Assembly: GCF_052076145.1 (NCBI RefSeq)
Contig: NZ_CP197246.1
Location: 3,596,001 to 3,660,000, forward strand
Length of the DNA: 64,000 nt
From: Kitasatospora sp052076145
Lineage (GTDB): Bacteria; Actinomycetota; Actinomycetes; Streptomycetales; Streptomycetaceae
Direction: 5' to 3'
Shown here: piece by piece, positions 60,061-64,000 of the stretch
Layout: each line of letters opens with the position of its first letter
How positions within the stretch are numbered: position 1 is the first letter of the stretch
Program-made: the position numbers and the translations under genes
Notes under the pieces: generated by a model
Databases searched by the model: none
What the model was told of the DNA's origin: nothing
Seen by the model: only the letters and a program-made list of their open reading frames with translations

Positions 60061-61149
60061 TCAGTTGGTGAAGGCGTCCAGGACCTGCTCGTACTCCTCG
60101 CACCACCAGCCGAGCTGGGCGGCGGCGGCGGGGAAGAGCGGGTCTGCCCGGTGGTCGCCGCGCTGGTAGTGCCACTGGAGCATCCAGAGGTCGTTCAGGC
60201 GCTCCCACCAGACGCGGTGGGCGGCGGCCGCGAGGTCGGCGGCGCCGGCGGCCCCGGTGGCCCGGTAGGCCTGGGAGTAGCGGCGGACGCGGACGAGGTC
60301 CAGGGTGCCGGTCTCGCGGTCGTTGAAGATCAGCGTGGCGGCCCGGACGGCCTCCTCGGCACGCGGGCGGCGGCCGAGCTTGTCCCAGTCGAGCACGGCG
60401 GCGACGCGGGCGCCGTCGTAGAGCAGGTTGAGGCTGTGGAAGTCGCCGTGCGTCCAGCCGGTCGGCGGGGCGGCCTCGGGGGCCGGGCGGCGGTGCCGGT
60501 GGGCGGCGAGCAGGTCGAGCCGCTCGGTGAGGCGCCGTTCGGCCAGCGCGTCGAAGGGGTCGTACGCCGCGCGCGGGCGGGCCTGCGGCAGCAGGTCGGC
60601 GACCAGCAGGGCGGTCTCGTCCGGGTCGGCGCTCCGATGGCCCGCGGGTTGTGCGACAGGGGCGCAGACGCGCTCGAGTGCGCCGTGCAACCTGCCGAGC
60701 AGCTCGCCGAGCTCGCCGCACTGCTGCGCGCCCAGCCCGGTGCCGTGCCGGTGCCGCCCGTCGACCCAGGGGAAGAGCGCGAACCGCCGCCCGCCGTACG
60801 CCGTCACGGTGCGCCCCGCGCGGGCTGGCAGCGGCGGCGCGGTGGGCAGCCCGAGGGCGCGCAGGGCGGTGGTGGCCCGGTGCTGGGCGGTGATCGCGGG
60901 CCGGGAGGCGGTGGCCCGGTCGACGTAGCACTTGAGGAAGTACCGCCCGGTCTCCGTCGTGACGCGGTAACCCCGGTTGAGCAGCCCCTCCGAGACCGGG
61001 ACGGCCTCGCGGGCCGTCCCGACCCGGTAGGCCCGCAGCACCCCCGCGACGGCGACCTTCGCGACCGGGGGGCTGAGGGTGCCGACCGGGGGTGCTGAGC
61101 TGTCCGGGCGGGCCGGGGCGCTCACGAAGAGCTGGCCGTACGTCGTCAC
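60061..61149 (-). CDS. APH-fold phosphotransferase (aminoglycoside/homoserine kinase-like)
   Basis: This 362-residue protein has the Brenner motif THGDFHSLNLL and the metal-binding VLDWDK. It phosphorylates a small molecule or sugar, and the substrate is not predictable; a resistance role should not be assumed. GTG 61149 is preferred, giving MTTYGQL. It follows the response regulator gene by 67 bp and may be co-transcribed. Confidence 0.83.
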   Translation of the reverse strand: MTTYGQLFVSAPARPDSSAPPVGTLSPPVAKVAVAGVLRAYRVGTAREAVPVSEGLLNRGYRVTTETGRYFLKCYVDRATASRPAITAQHRATTALRALGLPTAPPLPARAGRTVTAYGGRRFALFPWVDGRHRHGTGLGAQQCGELGELLGRLHGALERVCAPVAQPAGHRSADPDETALLVADLLPQARPRAAYDPFDALAERRLTERLDLLAAHRHRRPAPEAAPPTGWTHGDFHSLNLLYDGARVAAVLDWDKLGRRPRAEEAVRAATLIFNDRETGTLDLVRVRRYSQAYRATGAAGAADLAAAAHRVWWERLNDLWMLQWHYQRGDHRADPLFPAAAAQLGWWCEEYEQVLDAFTN

Positions 61150-61216
61150 GGAGCAGAGCGTAGTGGGCCACGGCATGGTGACTTGACAGAGTGTCAGCTG
61201 TCTGATCCGTGAACTC

Positions 61217-61876
61217 TCAGTGCTGGTGGTCGGCCTGGTGCCGGGCGACGTAGGCCGCCGCCTGGGTGCGCCGCTCCATGCCCATTTTGGCAAGAAGGCT
61301 GCTCACGTAGTTCTTCACGGTCTTCTCTGCCAGGTGAAGTTCGTTGCCGATCTGACGGTTCGTCATCCCCTCGCCGATCAGATCGAGGATGCGGCGCTCC
61401 TGCTTCGTCAACTGAGCGAGTCGTTCGTCCTCCTTCTCACCACCGTCGCGCAGCCGGGCGAGCACCCGGCTGGTGGCGACCGGGTCGAGCAGCGACTTGC
61501 CGGCCGCGACGTCACGCACGGCGGAGAGCAGGTCGGTGCCCCGGATCGCCTTCAGTACGTACCCGGAGGCTCCGGCCATGATGGCGTCGAAGAGCGCCTC
61601 GTCGTCCGAGAAGGAGGTCAGCATCAGGCACTTGATCTCGGGCCGTTGCGAGCGCACCTCGCGGCAGACCTCCACGCCGTTGCCGTCCGGCAGGCGGACG
61701 TCCAGCACGGCGACGTCCGGGTTGACGGCCGGGATGCGGGCCAGCGCCTCGGCGGCGGTGCCCGCCTCGCCGACGACCTCGATGTCGCCTTCCATCGAGA
61801 GGAGATCGTGGACGCCGCGCCGGACGACCTCATGATCATCGAGAAGGAATACCCTGATTTGCCCGTTTCCAGTCAC
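61217..61876 (-). CDS. NarL/FixJ-type response regulator (DevR-like)
   Basis: This 219-residue protein has a receiver domain (LLDDHEVVRRGVHDLL, with phosphoacceptor Asp in VAVLDVRLPDG and the Lys in GYVLKA) and a LuxR-type HTH (LTKQERRILDLIGEGMTNRQIG). No histidine kinase gene is next to it, so it is an orphan. GTG 61876 is preferred to a TTG two codons upstream. Confidence 0.9.
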   Translation of the reverse strand: MTGNGQIRVFLLDDHEVVRRGVHDLLSMEGDIEVVGEAGTAAEALARIPAVNPDVAVLDVRLPDGNGVEVCREVRSQRPEIKCLMLTSFSDDEALFDAIMAGASGYVLKAIRGTDLLSAVRDVAAGKSLLDPVATSRVLARLRDGGEKEDERLAQLTKQERRILDLIGEGMTNRQIGNELHLAEKTVKNYVSSLLAKMGMERRTQAAAYVARHQADHQH

Positions 61877-62254
61877 GGCCAAATGGTCCCATACCGTCCC
61901 AACGAAGTCCGGTGAGCAGCGCCGGGCGGCCCGATGTCCAGCACATCCTGATCACGGAATTCGTTCGCAGTACCCCCTTACGCGGAGGGCTCTGCCCGGA
62001 TAGCGTGCGCAGGTGTCCTGACGGCACCGTTCTGAGAGCTGCGCCACACCCGTGGTTCTCGGCCGTGAACAAGTAGGACGTCCTAGCGCAAGCGCGCCAA
62101 GGGGCGCCGCTGGGTAACGTTCTCGTGAGGGACGCCGTCGGAAAGGGAACACCACCTGCCCCGCAGTCGGCGCGCACACCCACGCGCGCTTGCAGGGGGG
62201 TGACCGGACCGGTCACCGGCGACCCCGGGCGGCCGGACAGACCGAGGAGTGAAC
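61877..62254. other. response regulator / bkdA divergent intergenic region
   Basis: 378 bp with no coding character. It holds the promoter(s) of the divergent genes and a 19-bp palindrome at its right end (62199-62217). No other repeat was noticed. Confidence 0.5.
62199..62217. promoter_or_regulatory. 19-bp palindrome, candidate operator of the bkd operon
   Basis: GGTGACCGG-A-CCGGTCACC, perfect 9-bp arms, 38 bp before the E1 alpha start. It is well placed for a repressor or activator of the operon. Confidence 0.5.
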
Positions 62255-63406
62255 GTGACCGTCAAAAGCACGGCGAGGGCGCGCAAGAAGGCTGCCCCCG
62301 GCGTCCCTGACAACCTTCGCGCGGGTACGGATGCCCCGGCGGAGCTCGTACAGCTGCTCACGCCGGAAGGCGAGCGCGTCGAGCACCCCGAGTTCCCGCT
62401 GGAGACGACGCCCGAGGAGTTGCTCGCGCTCTACCGCGACCTCGTGCTGGTCCGGCGCTTCGACGCCGAGGCCACCGCGCTCCAGCGCCAGGGCGAGCTG
62501 GGCCTGTGGGCCTCGCTGCTCGGTCAGGAGGCCGCACAGGTCGGCTCGGGCCGTGCGATGCGCGCCGCCGACTACGCCTTCCCGACCTACCGCGAGCACG
62601 GCGTGGCCTGGTGCCGCGACGTGGATCCGCTGAACCTGCTCGGCATGTTCCGTGGCGTGAACCACGGCGGGTGGGACCCGAACGAGAAGAACTTCCACCT
62701 CTACACCATCGTGATCGGCTCGCAGGCGCTGCACGCCACGGGCTACGCGATGGGCATCACCAAGGACGGTGCCGACGACGCGGTGATCGCGTACTTCGGC
62801 GACGGCGCCTCCAGCCAGGGCGACGTCAGCGAGGCGTTCACCTTCGCCGCGGTCTACAACGCGCCGGTGGTCTTCTTCTGCCAGAACAACCAGTGGGCGA
62901 TCTCCGAGCCCACCACCAACCAGACCAAGATCCCGCTCTACCGCCGCGCCTCCGGCTTCGGCTTCCCGGGTGTCCGGGTGGACGGCAACGACGTGCTGGC
63001 CTGCCTCGCGGTGACCCGCTGGGCGCTCGACCACGCCCGCAACGGCAACGGCCCGGTGCTGATCGAGGCCTTCACCTACCGGATGGGTGCGCACACCACC
63101 TCCGACGACCCGACCCGCTACCGCGAGACGGAGGAGACCGAGTCCTGGAAGGCCAAGGACCCGATCTCCCGCCTGAAGGCGCTGCTGGAGAAGGAGGGCC
63201 TCGGCGACGAGGCGTACTTCGCCGGCATCGAGGCCGAGAGCGAGGCGCTGGGCCTGCGGGTCCGCGAGGGCGTGCGCAGCATGCCGGACCCGGACGCGAC
63301 GCTGATCTTCGATCACGTGTACGCCGAGCCGCACGCGCTGGTGGACGAGGAGCGGGCCGAGTACGAGGCGTACACGGCGTCCTTCGAGGGCGGGGAGAAC
63401 CTCTGA
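62255..63406 (+). CDS. bkdA: branched-chain 2-oxoacid dehydrogenase E1 component, alpha subunit
   Basis: This 383-residue protein has the ThDP-binding motif GDGASSQGD...QNN and YRMGAHTTSDDPTRYR, which carries the His/Ser region of branched-chain E1 alpha enzymes. GTG 62255 sits 5 bases from GAGGAG. Its stop overlaps the E1 beta start. It decarboxylates branched 2-oxo acids for branched fatty-acid primers. A pyruvate dehydrogenase role cannot be fully excluded. Confidence 0.85.
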   Translation: MTVKSTARARKKAAPGVPDNLRAGTDAPAELVQLLTPEGERVEHPEFPLETTPEELLALYRDLVLVRRFDAEATALQRQGELGLWASLLGQEAAQVGSGRAMRAADYAFPTYREHGVAWCRDVDPLNLLGMFRGVNHGGWDPNEKNFHLYTIVIGSQALHATGYAMGITKDGADDAVIAYFGDGASSQGDVSEAFTFAAVYNAPVVFFCQNNQWAISEPTTNQTKIPLYRRASGFGFPGVRVDGNDVLACLAVTRWALDHARNGNGPVLIEAFTYRMGAHTTSDDPTRYRETEETESWKAKDPISRLKALLEKEGLGDEAYFAGIEAESEALGLRVREGVRSMPDPDATLIFDHVYAEPHALVDEERAEYEAYTASFEGGENL

Positions 63407-64000
63407 TGGCCGGCCAGCTGAGCATCGCGAAGGCGCTCAACGACGCACTTCGCAAGTCGTTGGAGAACGATCCCAAGACCCTCCTCATGGGCGAGGACAT
63501 CGGCAAGCTGGGCGGTGTCTTCCGGATCACCGACGGCCTGCAGAAGGACTTCGGCGAGGCCCGGGTGATCGACACCCCGCTCGCCGAGTCCGGCATCGTC
63601 GGCACCGCGATCGGCCTGGCGCTGCGCGGCTACCGCCCGGTGGTCGAGATCCAGTTCGACGGGTTCGTCTACCCGGCGTTCGACCAGATCGTCACCCAGC
63701 TCGCCAAGATGCACGCCCGCGCGCTGGGCCACGTCCGGCTGCCGATCACCATCCGTATCCCGTACGCGGGCGGCATCGGCGCGGTCGAGCACCACAGCGA
63801 GTCGCACGAGGCGTACTTCGCGCACACCGCCGGTCTGCGGGTGGTCACCCCCTCCAACGCGAACGACGCGCACTGGATGCTCCGGCAGTCCATCGCCTCG
63901 GACGACCCGGTGATCTTCCTGGAGCCGAAGCGCCGCTACTGGGACAAGAGCGAGGTCTCCGACGCCGCCGAGCTGCCGCTGCACTCCGCGCGGATCGTCC
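63406..64000 (+). CDS. bkdB: branched-chain 2-oxoacid dehydrogenase E1 component, beta subunit (partial)
   Basis: The N-terminal 198 residues are present and the gene runs off the window. It has LLMGEDIGKLGGVFRITDGL, DTPLAESGIVGTAIG and EIQFDGFVYPAFDQI, signatures of E1 beta. ATG 63406 overlaps the alpha stop (TGATG), so the two subunits are coupled. Confidence 0.92.
   Translation, partial: MAGQLSIAKALNDALRKSLENDPKTLLMGEDIGKLGGVFRITDGLQKDFGEARVIDTPLAESGIVGTAIGLALRGYRPVVEIQFDGFVYPAFDQIVTQLAKMHARALGHVRLPITIRIPYAGGIGAVEHHSESHEAYFAHTAGLRVVTPSNANDAHWMLRQSIASDDPVIFLEPKRRYWDKSEVSDAAELPLHSARIV

Noticed and set aside
60061..61149. APH-fold gene as an aminoglycoside resistance gene
   Set aside because: The Brenner motif is shared with many small-molecule kinases, and the gene sits in conserved housekeeping context, so a resistance role is not supported.

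Overview
The window is high-GC actinobacterial chromosome. Gene content and order (trxB/sigM/murJ/pcnA, ino1, femX, rpsF-ssb-rpsR-rplI, dnaB, and a branched-chain keto-acid dehydrogenase operon with two Ser/Thr kinases) point to Streptomycetaceae (Streptomyces or Kitasatospora). Four perfect 14-bp parS sites and a cluster of DnaA-box-like sequences indicate a position close to oriC. No rRNA, tRNA, CRISPR array or complete insertion sequence was recognised.

0-9 kb is a minus-strand envelope/stress block: a DUF6049-type exported protein, the lipid II flippase MurJ, a membrane pseudokinase with a sugar-binding-like ectodomain, the ECF sigma factor SigM with its zinc-finger anti-sigma factor, and the first codons of trxB behind a near-ideal SigR promoter. 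The order matches the mycobacterial Rv3909-mviN-sigM-trxB2 locus, except that the pseudokinase fused to MviN there is a separate gene here. 9-22 kb carries pcnA, an HTH-like protein, an MFS exporter, ino1 with a PadR regulator, a class A PBP, a GT87 glycosyltransferase, an alanine racemase-like protein and FemX. 22-29.4 kb is the rpsF-ssb-rpsR-rplI operon, a MATE exporter and dnaB. The dnaB gene is interrupted in its P-loop by a 436-residue intein with an apparently intact LAGLIDADG endonuclease.

29.4-46.7 kb is more accessory. It holds a decayed hydrolase gene, an inverted-repeat element, an HD-domain protein, a SigE-family sigma factor with a membrane partner, a coupled metallo-hydrolase/sigma/SRPBCC-like cassette, an epoxide-hydrolase-like protein with Asn at the nucleophile position, a DUF2218-O-methyltransferase fusion divergent from a winged-helix regulator, manB-manA and a dolichol-phosphate-mannose synthase gene. 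A molybdenum cofactor group (mobA, moeA) follows, translationally coupled to a potassium channel, and then a quinone oxidoreductase.

46.9-53.1 kb is the most interesting part: a tightly packed plus-strand cluster. It encodes a nucleotidyl-cyclase-fold protein, a STAND-like P-loop NTPase, an SPFH-like coiled-coil protein, a DUF4407-type membrane protein, and a truncated fifth gene abutting pdxR. The first two proteins share a short Asn-His-Phe-His-Gly motif, at the C-terminus of one and the N-terminus of the other. This is the layout expected of a homotypic (possibly amyloid) signalling pair in a bacterial conflict or membrane-stress system.

53-64 kb returns to conserved genes: a MocR-type regulator with an AhpD-like partner, a Pro-rich surface protein, the proteasome activator Bpa, two membrane Ser/Thr kinases, an APH-fold kinase, a NarL-type response regulator, and the E1 alpha and (partial) E1 beta subunits of a branched-chain 2-oxoacid dehydrogenase.
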